Origin: Actinomycetota bacterium
Lineage (GTDB): Bacteria > Actinomycetota > Thermoleophilia > Gaiellales > F1-60-MAGs149
Direction of reading: 5' to 3'
DNA: 64,000 bases
Assembly (NCBI GenBank): GCA_026392355.1
Contig: JAPLCF010000030.1
Location: forward strand, 310,001-374,000
In this document: piece after piece, positions 1 to 9,660 of the stretch
Numbering within the stretch: the stretch's first letter is position 1
How the letters are laid out: every line of letters begins with the position of its first letter
The notes under the pieces: generated by a model
Told to the model about the DNA's origin: nothing
The model's database searches: none
Seen by the model: only the letters and a program-made list of their open reading frames with translations
Program-made: the position numbers and the translations under genes

Positions 1-135
1 GAGACGCTGCTCCGGATCGAGAACCTCGATGATGGGCAGCAAGTCATGCTCGTCCGCGCCACGGCCGTGAAACAGCACGAGTGCGCCTTCCGGCTCACCT
101 CGTGACGGACGGATGCGCTCGACGATGCCGCTCAT
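1..135 (-). CDS. alpha/beta hydrolase (phospholipase/carboxylesterase-like), N-terminal part
   Basis: The first 45 residues of a gene that runs off the window start. They read MSGIVERIRPSRGEPEGALV and continue with LFHGRGADEHDLLPI, which resembles the first strand and oxyanion-hole HGRGADE motif of the phospholipase/carboxylesterase branch of alpha/beta hydrolases. The nucleophile serine and the rest of the triad lie outside the window. The ATG overlaps the stop of the upstream dioxygenase-like gene as ATGA, so the two are translationally coupled. Pairing of a ring-cleaving dioxygenase homologue with a phospholipase/carboxylesterase is familiar from mhqO/mhqD-type quinone stress loci, so a role in quinone or aromatic electrophile handling is a reasonable inference. 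Confidence 0.75.
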   Translation of the reverse strand, partial: MSGIVERIRPSRGEPEGALVLFHGRGADEHDLLPIIEVLDPEQRL

Positions 136-1043
136 CGATACGGCGCCCATGGGTTGGGAATCGGCGCGAGCCGCTCCTCAAGCAACGGGCGTAGGTGCTC
201 GTGCTGGCGCGGCAGGCGCAGCGACTCGCCCAACGTCTCGAGCGGCTCGTCGACAGCGAAGCCCGGCCCATCGGTCGCCAACTCAAACAGCACGCCGGAA
301 GGCTCGCGAAAGTAGATCGAACGGAAGTAGTCGCGATCGACGATTGGTGTGGCCTGCACGCCGGCGTCGGCGGCTCGGCCGAGCCAGTGGACGTGATCGT
401 CATCGGTGCTTGCCCACGCCACGTGATGGATCGTCCCCGCGCCCCCGATCGAAGCCTCGCCATCGGAGTGCACCAGCTCATACGCGGCCCTACGCCCAGC
501 CGCTTCCGTCCACCAGCTGCCCGCGTCCTGCTCGAAGCCGAGCGAGGCGAGGACAGTGGCACTGCGCTCGGGATCGCGAGCGTGCGCCTGCACGCCGATC
601 ATGCGGCGCAGGGCCGCCTCCGCGGGAATATGCGGGGCCTCAGCGTGCGACAGCCCGGCGCTCTCGGGGACGCTGACCAAGCGCGTGACGAGCCCTTCAG
701 GGTCCCAGACGTCAAGATGCGCAGGCCCGCGCTCCGTCGCCGCCTTGCCTGCGAGGTACCGCTCCCACCAGTTGAGCGCTTCCTCACTGGGCACGCTCCA
801 GTCGATGCGGGTAACCATTCCCTCACCCGTCCGACCGAGGCGCGCGCCGGGATACTCGAAGAACGTCAGTGCTGTGCCGGGTTCCCCCGTCTGATTGCCG
901 TAATACAGGTGGTACGCGCCCGGATCGTCGAAGTTAACCGTCTTCTTGACCAACCGCAGACCGAGCACGCCGCCGTAAAACTCGGCGTTACGTGGGCCAT
1001 CGGCGGTGATCGCCGTGACGTGATGAATGCCATGCAGGCGCAC
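132..1043 (-). CDS. VOC family ring-cleaving dioxygenase-like protein (MhqO-like)
   Basis: A 303-residue protein with two glyoxalase/bleomycin-resistance (VOC) modules. The N-terminal module starts GIHHVTAIT and the C-terminal one has IHHVAWAS followed by REPSGVLFELATDGPGF, giving the His and Glu ligands expected of a mononuclear metal site. Length and the KKTVNFDDPGAYHLYYG segment match the MhqA/MhqO-type putative ring-cleavage dioxygenases. The start is GTG at 1043, directly after the stop of the 68-residue membrane protein, and the stop overlaps the hydrolase start. It sits at the distal end of a minus-strand run that begins with argC, but a metabolic link to arginine is not evident. Confidence 0.82.
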   Translation of the reverse strand: MRLHGIHHVTAITADGPRNAEFYGGVLGLRLVKKTVNFDDPGAYHLYYGNQTGEPGTALTFFEYPGARLGRTGEGMVTRIDWSVPSEEALNWWERYLAGKAATERGPAHLDVWDPEGLVTRLVSVPESAGLSHAEAPHIPAEAALRRMIGVQAHARDPERSATVLASLGFEQDAGSWWTEAAGRRAAYELVHSDGEASIGGAGTIHHVAWASTDDDHVHWLGRAADAGVQATPIVDRDYFRSIYFREPSGVLFELATDGPGFAVDEPLETLGESLRLPRQHEHLRPLLEERLAPIPNPWAPYR

Positions 1044-1046
1044 GGG

Positions 1047-1253
1047 CTACTCGCCGTCCACCGGACGCGCGGCACGGCGGTTGTAAAGGCGCGCACCAAC
1101 CGCACCAGCGCCGCTGATGAGCGCCATCAGAGCGGCATCCTGATACGTGGCCGGCCACGCCGTGAAGAAGTGCATGAGGGCAAGACCGCCAAGGCCAAAG
1201 AAGTAGCCGAAGCCGAAGGTCGCGAGGTAGTCGAAGATCGGACGCTGCGTCAT
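1047..1253 (-). CDS. small membrane protein, unknown function
   Basis: A 68-residue protein beginning MTQRPIFDYLATFGFGYFFG. It has two hydrophobic stretches (about residues 8-30 and 38-53) and a basic C-terminus ending RRAARPVDGE, so two membrane passes with both ends inside are likely. I do not recognise a family. It lies between argD (41-nt gap) and the VOC gene (3-nt gap) in the same orientation. Its codon usage looks like its neighbours and the tight packing on both sides supports a real gene. Confidence 0.6.
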   Translation of the reverse strand: MTQRPIFDYLATFGFGYFFGLGGLALMHFFTAWPATYQDAALMALISGAGAVGARLYNRRAARPVDGE

Positions 1254-1294
1254 GCAGGCAGTGTCGGCGAACTACCGGACGGGCGCAACTGCGG

Positions 1295-2463
<1,169 letters not shown>

Positions 2464-2467
<4 letters not shown>

Positions 2468-3141
2468 GGCGTCACCTCCGTGCCTGCGCCGATGCGAACG
2501 CGACGCACGCCACCGGCCAGGGCCGCGCTGCACGCCTCGAGTTTGGGCAGCATGCCGCCGCTGACGGTGGGCGAGGCAGCTGCCGAGATCGTCGACAGGA
2601 CGTTGCCCTCCTCGTCGAGTACGCCCGGCACGTCAGACAGGAACGCCAACTCATCGGCCTGCAGCGCCACCGCCACGGCAGAGGCCACGTCGTCGGCGTT
2701 GACATTGAGCAACCGTGGCGACACGCCGTCGCGACCGATCGGCGCAATCAACGGGATACGGTCGGCACTCCAGGCCGCCCGCAGTGGGTCGGTCTCGACG
2801 CTCGCAGGCTCGCCAACGAGACCAAGGTCGACGCGACGCGTGCAGTGCAGAAGCTCGCCTGTACGAAACGGCTGTGCCTCCCGCCCCAGCTCGCGCAGCT
2901 CTGCCACCAGTGCATCGGAAACGTCTGCCAGCGCCACACGCGCGCACGCCAGCGTTGGGAGATCCGTGAAGCGACGACCGTCGACCCAGCGCGAGACAAT
3001 GCCGCGCGTCTCCATCAACGCCGTGATCTGCGCTCCACCACCGTGGACCAGCACGAGCGGGCGCCCGTCCGCCGCGGCAAGCGCGTCCGGCAGCAGCGCC
3101 AGCGCATTGCCGCCGAGTTTCGCAACCAGTGCACCGGTCAT
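2464..3141 (-). CDS. argB: acetylglutamate kinase (short form)
   Basis: Amino-acid kinase family enzyme phosphorylating N-acetylglutamate. It shows VAKLGGNAL at the N-terminus (the catalytic Lys and glycine loop), LVLVHGGGAQIT, and NVNADDVASAVAVALQADELAFLSDVPGV, all diagnostic. At 225 residues it is clearly shorter than the roughly 290-residue enzymes of most bacteria; it starts right at the first strand, so it lacks the N-terminal helix used for arginine-sensitive hexamers. Feedback inhibition by arginine through that helix is therefore unlikely (inference). The context argC-J-B-D, with 4-nt overlaps on both sides, makes the assignment secure and argues against a LysW-dependent homologue. 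Confidence 0.92.
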
Positions 3142-4325
3142 GTCGTGTACTCCGCATTCAGTTCGACGTACAGCTTGGAGAGATCCGAGGCCCAGATCGC
3201 GGCATGGCCTTCGCCGAGACCCAGGTCGATCGTGATCTCGACGGTCGGCTGCGCCGCAGCGGCATCGACGGCGGCCTGGTCAACATCGACCACCGCTGCG
3301 CCTTCGCGGCACAGCGCGTGTCCGCCGATCGCAATGCCAATGCGGGCAGGATCAATGCGCTCACCCGCCACGCCCAGCGCGGCAATGATGCGCCCCCAGT
3401 TCGGGTCGCCGCCGTTGAGGGCACAGCGCACGAGCTGCGCCTCCGCAACCGCATAGGCGATTGCCTTGGCCGCACGGTCGTCGTCCGCGCCCCTGATTTC
3501 CCAGCGCGCGATGCGATGAGCACCTTCCCCATCGCGGACGATCTGCAGCGCGAGGTTCTCGCACACGGCACGGATTGCATTACCGACGGCCACTAGCTCA
3601 CCCGCATCGAGAGTGCCCTCGACCGCGCCACTTGCGAGCAGGGCGACCGTGTCGGACGTCGAGGTACAGCCATCAACGGTGATGCAGTTGAACGTCGCAT
3701 CGACAGCGCCGCGCAGCAACTCGTCGGCCTGCGCCGCAGATAGCGGCGCGTCGGTGGTGACGACCGCGATCATCGTGCCAAGGTCTGGCCGGATCATGCC
3801 CGCGCCTTTGGCGATTCCACCAACGCGGATCTCCCCCAGCGACGTTGCGATCGTCTCTTCCGCCAGCTTCGGGGCCGCATCCGTGGTCGTGATGGCGAGT
3901 GCCGCATCGGCGCCACCATCCGTCGCGAGTACCGCGAGCGCAGCACCAATCCCCGCCTCGACCTTGTCCATCGGCAGCGGCACGCCAATCACGCCCGTCG
4001 AGGCAACGAGAACTTCAGTAGTCGAACAGCCGAGTCCATCTGCAACGAGCGCGACCATGCGTTCAGCGTCGCGCAGGCCCTGCGCTCCGGTGGCGGCATT
4101 GGCATTGCCGCTCTGGACCACGATTGCGCGCACAGCGCCATGTGCGATGTGCGCACGCGATACGACCACCGGCGGCGCGGCAGTGGCGCTGCGGGTGAAC
4201 ACGGCGGCAGCAGGTACTGCTCGTTCAGCCGCGATGACCGCGACGTCCGGGCGACCCGAGGCCTTGATCCCTGCCGTCACGCCCGCCGCGACGAATCCGC
4301 GCGGATGCAGTACTCCTACGGCCAC
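3138..4325 (-). CDS. argJ: bifunctional ornithine acetyltransferase/N-acetylglutamate synthase
   Basis: Recycles the acetyl group from N-acetylornithine to glutamate, making the arginine pathway cyclic. The self-cleavage region reads KGAGMIRPDLGTMIAVV, keeping the nucleophilic Thr of the usual ATML site although the preceding residues differ (DLG for NMA). The oxyanion region VVQSGNANAATG and the TVDGCTSTSDTV motif are also present. The 395-residue length is normal. The start is GTG 4325, overlapping the end of argC by 10 nt; the stop overlaps the argB ATG. Whether it also uses acetyl-CoA (true bifunctionality) cannot be read from sequence. Confidence 0.94.
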   Translation of the reverse strand: MAVGVLHPRGFVAAGVTAGIKASGRPDVAVIAAERAVPAAAVFTRSATAAPPVVVSRAHIAHGAVRAIVVQSGNANAATGAQGLRDAERMVALVADGLGCSTTEVLVASTGVIGVPLPMDKVEAGIGAALAVLATDGGADAALAITTTDAAPKLAEETIATSLGEIRVGGIAKGAGMIRPDLGTMIAVVTTDAPLSAAQADELLRGAVDATFNCITVDGCTSTSDTVALLASGAVEGTLDAGELVAVGNAIRAVCENLALQIVRDGEGAHRIARWEIRGADDDRAAKAIAYAVAEAQLVRCALNGGDPNWGRIIAALGVAGERIDPARIGIAIGGHALCREGAAVVDVDQAAVDAAAAQPTVEITIDLGLGEGHAAIWASDLSKLYVELNAEYTT

Positions 4326-5272
4326 AGGCCTCGCACCGTGAGTCCCGCGCTCTCATCAACGCCGAGCATGATGTTCGCGTTCTGTACCGCCTGCCCGGCG
4401 GCTCCCTTCACGAGGTTGTCCAGCGCTGAGGTGATCAGCACCGTGCCGGTGCGATCGTCAACCCAACCATTGATCCAACAGACGTTGGACCCTGCCAGCT
4501 TCTGTGGGGCAGGCATGCCGCCGAGACGCACGAACGGCTCGTCGCCGTAGCGATTCCGGTAGAGATCGTCGAGATCGGACTGATCCAGCGGGCTGACAAG
4601 ACGCACGTGCGCGGTCACGAGCAAACCGCGACTGGAGGGCAGCAGATGCGGCACGAACGTGGCCGGCTGCGGCGCGCCGGCGAGCGCGCCCAACTCTTGC
4701 TCAATCTCACTCAGATGGCGGTGACCCGTCACCGAATACGGCGTCACGCCGTTGTAAATCTCGGGCAGATGCGTCTTCTCGGTTGGCGTGCGCCCCGCGC
4801 CAGTGACACCCGACTTGCCGTCAAGGTGCACGGGACCATCGATCAGGCCGGCAGCAGCGAGCGGCGCGACACCAAGAATCGCCGCGGTCGCGTAGCACCC
4901 AGGATTGGCCACCGCGCGTGCCACGCGAATGCTCTCGCGATGGAGTTCGGGCATGCCGTACGTCCAGCCATCAACACGAAAATCGGACCCAAGGTCCACA
5001 ACCTGCGTGCCCAGTTCGAGCAAACGCTCGCCCAACGCGCGGGACTCGCCGTGCGGCAGCGCGAGGAAGACGACAGCACAGTCCTTCAGGCCGTCAGCGT
5101 CGATGTCGTCGAAGCCCTCGCTGCGCGCCTGGAGAACGGCAGGACGCAGCGACGGGTGCGCCTCGAGGATCCGGATCAGCTCCTGGCCGGCATAGCCAGA
5201 CGCACCCACGATCCCCGCGGCGAGCGGCCGCGTATCGGGCTCATTCGGGGTCGGTGCGGTCGAGTACTGCAT
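4316..5272 (-). CDS. argC: N-acetyl-gamma-glutamyl-phosphate reductase
   Basis: NADPH-dependent reductase of the third arginine step. It has the Rossmann motif IVGASGYAGQELIRIL and the active-site cysteine in VANPGCYATAAILGVAPL; HLPEIYNGVTPYSVTGHRHLSEIEQE and VPHLLPSSRGL are further family signatures. I placed the start at ATG 5272 (MQYST); the track also allows TTG 5308, twelve codons earlier, and neither has a strong ribosome site. It follows mreB by a short gap and overlaps argJ by 10 nt, so the arginine genes may be read through from the mreB transcript. Confidence 0.93.
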   Translation of the reverse strand: MQYSTAPTPNEPDTRPLAAGIVGASGYAGQELIRILEAHPSLRPAVLQARSEGFDDIDADGLKDCAVVFLALPHGESRALGERLLELGTQVVDLGSDFRVDGWTYGMPELHRESIRVARAVANPGCYATAAILGVAPLAAAGLIDGPVHLDGKSGVTGAGRTPTEKTHLPEIYNGVTPYSVTGHRHLSEIEQELGALAGAPQPATFVPHLLPSSRGLLVTAHVRLVSPLDQSDLDDLYRNRYGDEPFVRLGGMPAPQKLAGSNVCWINGWVDDRTGTVLITSALDNLVKGAAGQAVQNANIMLGVDESAGLTVRGLWP

Positions 5273-5318
5273 GCCTTTGGAGTCTCGCACAGGCCCGGCG
5301 ATCGCCAAGCCGGCATCT

Positions 5319-6332
5319 CTAGCGGCGGCGCTTGCCGCGAGTTCTCTGGTTCATGTGCATGCGTTGAAGGACCTCAAACTCGTCCAGCGAGCGTCCCGAC
5401 CCGATAGCAACGCACGTCAGCGGCGATTCAGCGATCTGCACGGGCATCTGGGTCTCCGCCCGCACACGCTCATCGATGCGCGTCAAAAGCGCGCCGCCGC
5501 CGGCCAGCACGATGCCCTTGTCCATGATGTCCGCTGCGAGCTCTGGTGGGGTTTGATCGAGCGTCGACTTGATGGCGCCAATGATCTCGATCAGCGGCTC
5601 CTCGAGCGCGCTGCGTACCTCGGCGGCGCTCAGCAGAATCGTCTTCGGCAGGCCGGTCACAAGGTCGCGGCCGCGCACCTCGCAGGACGCCTCCTCATCG
5701 GCACGCGGGTACGCGCTGCCGATCTTGATCTTCACCTGCTCCGCCGTTTGCGTGCCGATCAGAAGCTTGTGTGCGCGCTGGACGTACTTGACGATGGCAT
5801 CGTCGAGCTCGTCGCCACCAACGCGAATCGACTGCGCCACCACGATGCCACCAAGCGAGATGACAGCAACCTCCGTCGTGCCGCCGCCGATGTCAACAAT
5901 CATGTTGCCGGACGGCTCCGAGACGGGCAGTCCGGCGCCGATCGCGGCAGCCATTGGCTCCTCGATCAGGTAGGCCACGCGAGCGCCGGCAGACAGCGCT
6001 GCCTCCTCCACCGCGCGCTTCTCGACGCCGGTGACGCCCGAGGGCACGCACACCACGACGCGCGGGTGCGCCCAGCGATTTTGGTGCACCTTCTGGATGA
6101 AGTGACGGAGCATCTCCTCCGTCACCTCAAAGTCGGCGATAACGCCATCCTTGAGCGGTCGAATCGCGGTGATCGATGCGGGCGTGCGGCCGAGCATGCG
6201 CTTGGCCTCGATACCGACGGCCAGGACGGTCCGCGTCATCTGGTCGAGTGCGACCACGGACGGCTCGGACAGCACGATGCCGCGGCCGCGCACGTAGACG
6301 AGCGTGTTCGCCGTGCCGAGGTCGACAGCCAT
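5319..6332 (-). CDS. mreB: rod shape-determining actin homologue MreB
   Basis: Bacterial actin that organises lateral cell wall synthesis. It shows the phosphate-1 motif [13 protein letters not shown], phosphate-2 [17 protein letters not shown] and adenosine motif [16 protein letters not shown]. From the first ATG (6332) it is 337 residues and begins directly in the first strand. In-frame codons upstream encode [11 protein letters not shown], which resembles the normal MreB N-terminus, but contain no ATG, GTG or TTG before an in-frame TAG. An AAGGGAG ribosome site sits 6 nt before an ATC at 6374, so a non-canonical start there is plausible and the true gene may be 5319-6374. There are no mreC/mreD/rodA genes beside it. 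Confidence 0.93.
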   Translation of the reverse strand: MAVDLGTANTLVYVRGRGIVLSEPSVVALDQMTRTVLAVGIEAKRMLGRTPASITAIRPLKDGVIADFEVTEEMLRHFIQKVHQNRWAHPRVVVCVPSGVTGVEKRAVEEAALSAGARVAYLIEEPMAAAIGAGLPVSEPSGNMIVDIGGGTTEVAVISLGGIVVAQSIRVGGDELDDAIVKYVQRAHKLLIGTQTAEQVKIKIGSAYPRADEEASCEVRGRDLVTGLPKTILLSAAEVRSALEEPLIEIIGAIKSTLDQTPPELAADIMDKGIVLAGGGALLTRIDERVRAETQMPVQIAESPLTCVAIGSGRSLDEFEVLQRMHMNQRTRGKRRR

Positions 6333-6419
6333 GTCGCGGCTGCCGAAGCCAAAGGTCCAGTTCCTGATGCCGATTGGGAGCTCCCTTGCGGCAGGGACTG
6401 CCGCTTCAGACCCCGGATT

Positions 6420-7010
6420 CTACGTCCGAACGCCATTCCCTCCTGCACGGACGAGGCTCATGCCCTCCCCCGCGAGGAGCTCGCCGAGCAGCGCAACCGG
6501 CAACCCAACGACATTCGCGTAGTCACCCACGATCGAGTGGACGAGCGCCGCACCCGTCTCTTGGATCGCATACCCGCCGGCACGACCACGCCACTCGCCC
6601 CGCGCCACGTAGGCGTCGAGCTCGGCGTCGTCCAGCGCGACGATGCGCACGCGCGTCTCGGCAACCGCAACCTGCTCCCTGGTGCCGAGGAGCGCGATGC
6701 CCGACAGCACACGGTGTTCACGGCCTGCGAGGTGCTCCAGCATGGCGCGCGCGGCAGCGGCGTCGGCTGGCTGGCCCAGCACCTCCCCGCCATCGACGAC
6801 AACCTCCGTGTCGACACCGAGCACGGGGCGATCCGCTGTCTGGGCGGCGACAGAACGCGCCTTGCCGAGCGCGCGGGCCTGCACGACCTCCTCCGGCGTA
6901 CCCGGAATTGGCACCTCGTCGTAGTCGGGTGCCTCCACACGGAACGACACGCAAAGCGCCGTCAGGATCGCGCGGCGTTGCCGCGAAGTCGATGCGAGGA
7001 CGAGGTCCAC
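6420..7010 (-). CDS. maf: Maf family nucleoside triphosphate pyrophosphatase
   Basis: House-cleaning pyrophosphatase hydrolysing non-canonical or pyrimidine NTPs (dTTP/UTP in this branch). It begins DLVLASTSRQRRAIL, with the SxR nucleotide-binding motif, contains VLGVDTEVVVDGGEVLGQPAD with the catalytic acid region, and GRAGGYAIQETGAALVHSIVGDYANVVGLP, the Maf signature. The 196-residue length is typical. The start is GTG 7010, preceded at exactly 6 nt by GATACT, a possible leaderless promoter. It lies upstream of mreB, a neighbourhood seen in many rod-shaped bacteria. Confidence 0.92.
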   Translation of the reverse strand: MDLVLASTSRQRRAILTALCVSFRVEAPDYDEVPIPGTPEEVVQARALGKARSVAAQTADRPVLGVDTEVVVDGGEVLGQPADAAAARAMLEHLAGREHRVLSGIALLGTREQVAVAETRVRIVALDDAELDAYVARGEWRGRAGGYAIQETGAALVHSIVGDYANVVGLPVALLGELLAGEGMSLVRAGGNGVRT

Positions 7011-7028
7011 GCGAGGAGTATCCGCGAT

Positions 7029-7928
7029 CTACAGCTCGAGGCCGTGCGAGGCGACGTGCTGCGCGAAGCCAACCGGGACGAACCCGAACTCCTGCTCAAC
7101 ACCCGTCAGGCTCGCAGCGACGTTGTCGTGCTCGAGCAGCTCGACCGCAGCCGGCGTGACCGGCGGATTCGGCAGCACCTGGAACAACTTGGCCTGGATC
7201 TTCACGATCGGCATCGGTGCGTGCAGCTTGCGCACCTTCGACTTGCCCATGGCCTTGCCGATGGTGTCGAGAATGCCGTTCAGCTCGAGCGCTTCCGTGC
7301 CACCAAGCTCGATGTAGCGACCAAGTCGCCCATCGCCGGAGAGGCAGTCCTGCGCCGCGCGGCAGACGTCATCGACGTGAATCATCTGAATCTTCGTCTT
7401 GCCGTTACCGGCGACCGGCGCGATCGGCCCCTTGACGAGCCCAGCCATCGCGGCAATAAACGGCGCGTGCGGTCCAAACTGCACGGACGGCTGCAGGATC
7501 GTCCACGGGACACCAGCGGCCTTCAGCCCCTCTTCGCCGCGCCGTCGACCGGCCAGGTACGGCCCCGGCTTGGATCCGCCGTTATCGATGCCACCAAAGT
7601 GGATGATGCGCCCAGCACCCGCAGCGGTCGCGGCCTCGGCGAGTGCGGTGATGCCATCGGCGTTGATGTAGTCGTAGCCGCCCGGAGGCGCCTTCTTCTC
7701 GCCGGTGATCGCGGCGCACGAGATAACGGCCGAGACACCCTCGCACGCGCGATCCAACGAGTCACGATCGGACAGGTCGCCGACGACCAACTCGGCCCCG
7801 GGTGCCACCGTGGCATCCGCCCGTCGCGCCATGGCGCGCACGGGCAGGCCGGCGCTGGTGAGGCGTCGCGCGAGGCGGCTGCCGATGAAGCCAGTGGCTC
7901 CGGTGATGAGGATCGGACCGTCAGTCAT
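7029..7928 (-). CDS. NAD(P)-binding protein, atypical SDR / NmrA-NDUFA9-like
   Basis: A 299-residue Rossmann protein starting ILITGATGFIGSRLARRL. It keeps the glycine-rich loop but the typical SDR YxxxK is not obvious; instead it has IIHFGGIDNGG and WTILQPSVQFGPHAPF, as in atypical SDRs of the NDUFA9/YwnB group that act on quinone-related or unknown substrates. I chose ATG 7928 because the longer track ORF reads through the sigma-factor gene in another frame. It starts 4 nt after the ECF sigma gene ends, so the two are probably co-transcribed. Substrate unknown. Confidence 0.85.
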   Translation of the reverse strand: MTDGPILITGATGFIGSRLARRLTSAGLPVRAMARRADATVAPGAELVVGDLSDRDSLDRACEGVSAVISCAAITGEKKAPPGGYDYINADGITALAEAATAAGAGRIIHFGGIDNGGSKPGPYLAGRRRGEEGLKAAGVPWTILQPSVQFGPHAPFIAAMAGLVKGPIAPVAGNGKTKIQMIHVDDVCRAAQDCLSGDGRLGRYIELGGTEALELNGILDTIGKAMGKSKVRKLHAPMPIVKIQAKLFQVLPNPPVTPAAVELLEHDNVAASLTGVEQEFGFVPVGFAQHVASHGLEL

Positions 7929-7932
7929 ATCC

Positions 7933-8499
7933 CTACTGTGCCACGTTCGGGCGGGCGTCGAGTGCAACAGAGCTAGTTGCGAGGCGGCGCATGCCGAGCA
8001 GCGCGCGACTCTTGACGGTGCCGAGCGGCGTATTGGTGCGCTCCGCGATCTCCGGGTACGTGAGGTCGCCGTAGAAGGCGAGGGCGAGCGTCTCGCGCTG
8101 CGCCTCCGGGAGTTCCTTGAGCGCGTCGGTGAAGTCGAGGCGGTCGACGAGCTCGCTGTCGTGCGCGTCCTCGACGATTTCGCGACCCTCGTGCTGCGCG
8201 AGCGGCGGACGCACGGCGGCACGGCGCGTCCAGTCGACAGCGCGACGCGCGGTAATCGTGCGAAGCCAAGCAGCAACCGGCGCGACCTTGGGGTCGTAGC
8301 GCTCGGCGCTGCGCCAGGCGTCAAGAAAGATCTCCTGCGTCAGCTCGTCGGCGCGATCCATGTCGCCCGTGCGACGCCGCGCATACGCACGCACGATGGC
8401 GTGGTAACGCTTGTACAGCTCGGAGTACGCGTCCATGTCGCCCTTGGCGGTGCGAGCGACGAGCGCTTCATCAGTGTCGGTGGGTCGGACGAGTGCCAT
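7933..8499 (-). CDS. ECF-type RNA polymerase sigma factor
   Basis: A 188-residue sigma-70 family protein with region 2 (DAYSELYKRYHAIVRAYA...DELTQEIFLDAWRSAERYDP, then WLRTITARRAVDWTRRAA) and region 4 (LPEAQRETLALAFYGDLTYPEIAERTNTPLGTVKSRALLGMRRL). Region 3 is absent, as in ECF factors. No anti-sigma gene is adjacent; the next gene is an NAD-binding protein. The upstream region is unusually AT-rich and contains an inverted repeat (8552-8570), possibly an autoregulatory site. Subgroup not assigned. Confidence 0.92.
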   Translation of the reverse strand: MALVRPTDTDEALVARTAKGDMDAYSELYKRYHAIVRAYARRRTGDMDRADELTQEIFLDAWRSAERYDPKVAPVAAWLRTITARRAVDWTRRAAVRPPLAQHEGREIVEDAHDSELVDRLDFTDALKELPEAQRETLALAFYGDLTYPEIAERTNTPLGTVKSRALLGMRRLATSSVALDARPNVAQ

Positions 8500-8551
8500 G
8501 AGGTTTGTGCCTTTCAGCCTGTCGGTACACCAATTTATACATCATTTAGTT

Positions 8552-8570
8552 TCGAATACAAGTAATTCGA
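8552..8570. promoter_or_regulatory. inverted repeat in AT-rich promoter region of the ECF sigma gene
   Basis: TCGAAT and ATTCGA arms (6 bp, perfect) separated by 7 nt, lying about 53-71 nt upstream of the sigma-factor ATG. The surrounding stretch (roughly 8530-8600) is strikingly AT-rich compared with the rest of the window and contains TGTATAAATT on the minus strand. A repressor or activator site for the sigma gene is an inference. Confidence 0.4.
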
Positions 8571-8625
8571 TACTAAGAGATGCACATACATCGATTTGGT
8601 GACGTGTGCACCGACGACACCCGCG

Positions 8626-8631
8626 TACACT
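8626..8631 (+). promoter_or_regulatory. -10 element of the tRNA-Gly transcript
   Basis: TACACT fits the TANNNT pattern seen before many genes here and lies 30 nt before the tRNA 5' end, leaving a short 5' leader for RNase P removal. No convincing -35 was seen. Confidence 0.4.
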
Positions 8632-8661
8632 TCGGCTCCAGCACGGCGCTCGCGCCGTCCC

Positions 8662-8732
8662 GCGGGTATAGCTCAATGGTAGAGCAGCAGCCTTCCAAGC
8701 TGAATACGGGAGTTCGATTCTCCCTACCCGCT
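8662..8732 (+). tRNA. tRNA-Gly (anticodon UCC)
   Basis: A 71-nt cloverleaf. The acceptor arms GCGGGTA and TACCCGC pair fully, the D arm is GCTCAATGGTAGAGC, the anticodon loop CTTCCAA gives UCC, and the T arm is GGGAGTTCGATTCTCCC. The discriminator base is U and CCA is not encoded. It reads glycine GGA/GGG codons. A protein gene begins only 4 nt after the discriminator base, so tRNA 3' processing must also shape the downstream mRNA. Confidence 0.95.
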
Positions 8733-8736
8733 CTCG

Positions 8737-9660
8737 ATGGCCACCGACCTCGCCACTGATCGCGCACGCATCCGCAGCGCGATCGGTCCGTGGGGCGCGT
8801 GGTCGTTCGGCTTCGCGTACGCCCCCGCCTCCGCGATGCGCGAGGCGGCACAGGCGATAGAGGCGACGGGCTACGGCTGCCTGTGGTACCCCGAGACGCT
8901 CGACAGCCACGAGGCGTACACCAACGCCGCCACACTCCTCGCCGCGACTGAGCGCCTGCACATTGCCACCGGCATCGCCAGCATCTGGTCGCGTGACGCA
9001 CGCGCATCCGTGCAGGCGGCGCGGACGCTGGCCGATGCCTCGAACGACCGCTTCATCCTCGGCCTCGGCGTCAGCCACCGTCCGCTGATTACCGCCCGCG
9101 GCCACGTCTACGAGAAGCCCGTCGCCACGATGCGCGGCTATCTGGACGCCATGGACGAGGCTGATGATGCCGTGCCGCTCGGCGACGATCAGCCGCCGAT
9201 CCACGTCGTGCTCGCCGGACTGCGCCCACCAATGCTCCGCCTCGCCGCTGAGCGCTCCCTTGGCGCCCACCCGTATCTCGTCACGGTGGACCACACGCGC
9301 CGCGCCCGCGAGGTGATGGGACCGGAGGCACTGCTCCTAGTCGAGCATAAGGTCGTGCTCGAGTCCGACCCCGAGATCGCCCGCGCCAAGGCCCGGGCCG
9401 AGATCGAGTGGTACCTCGGCGCCGAGAACTACGTCAAGAACCTGCTCTGGCTCGGCTTTACAGAAGACGACGTCGCCAACGGCGGTTCCGACCGGCTGAT
9501 CGATGAGCTCGTCTTCTGGGGCGATGAAGATGCGATCGTCGAGCGCCTGCGTGCCCACCACGCCGCCGGCGCCGACCACGTCGCGATCCATCCCGTGCGC
9601 GACGAGCACGATCCGCTCGGCGTGCAGACGTTCGCGCGCCTCGCGGCGCATCTCGCCTAG
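8737..9660 (+). CDS. LLM-class (F420-dependent type) oxidoreductase
   Basis: A 307-residue TIM-barrel protein of the luciferase-like monooxygenase superfamily. Visible family features are WGAWSFGFAYAPASAMREAAQAIEATGYGCLWYPE, LATGIASIW-like IATGIASIWSRDARASVQAA, RFILGLGVSHRPL and PIHVVLAGLRPPMLRLAAE. The pattern fits the actinobacterial F420-dependent branch; the substrate is unknown. It begins 4 nt after tRNA-Gly without room for a ribosome site, so its message is probably made leaderless by tRNA 3'-end cleavage. Its TAG overlaps the convergent yaaA remnant at a shared CTAG. Confidence 0.85.
   Translation: MATDLATDRARIRSAIGPWGAWSFGFAYAPASAMREAAQAIEATGYGCLWYPETLDSHEAYTNAATLLAATERLHIATGIASIWSRDARASVQAARTLADASNDRFILGLGVSHRPLITARGHVYEKPVATMRGYLDAMDEADDAVPLGDDQPPIHVVLAGLRPPMLRLAAERSLGAHPYLVTVDHTRRAREVMGPEALLLVEHKVVLESDPEIARAKARAEIEWYLGAENYVKNLLWLGFTEDDVANGGSDRLIDELVFWGDEDAIVERLRAHHAAGADHVAIHPVRDEHDPLGVQTFARLAAHLA

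Noticed and set aside
5271-7976. 901-residue plus-strand ORF
   Set aside because: It is antisense to argC, mreB, maf and the NAD-binding gene; Arg/His/Asp-rich composition is typical of a high-GC shadow frame and it has no domain.
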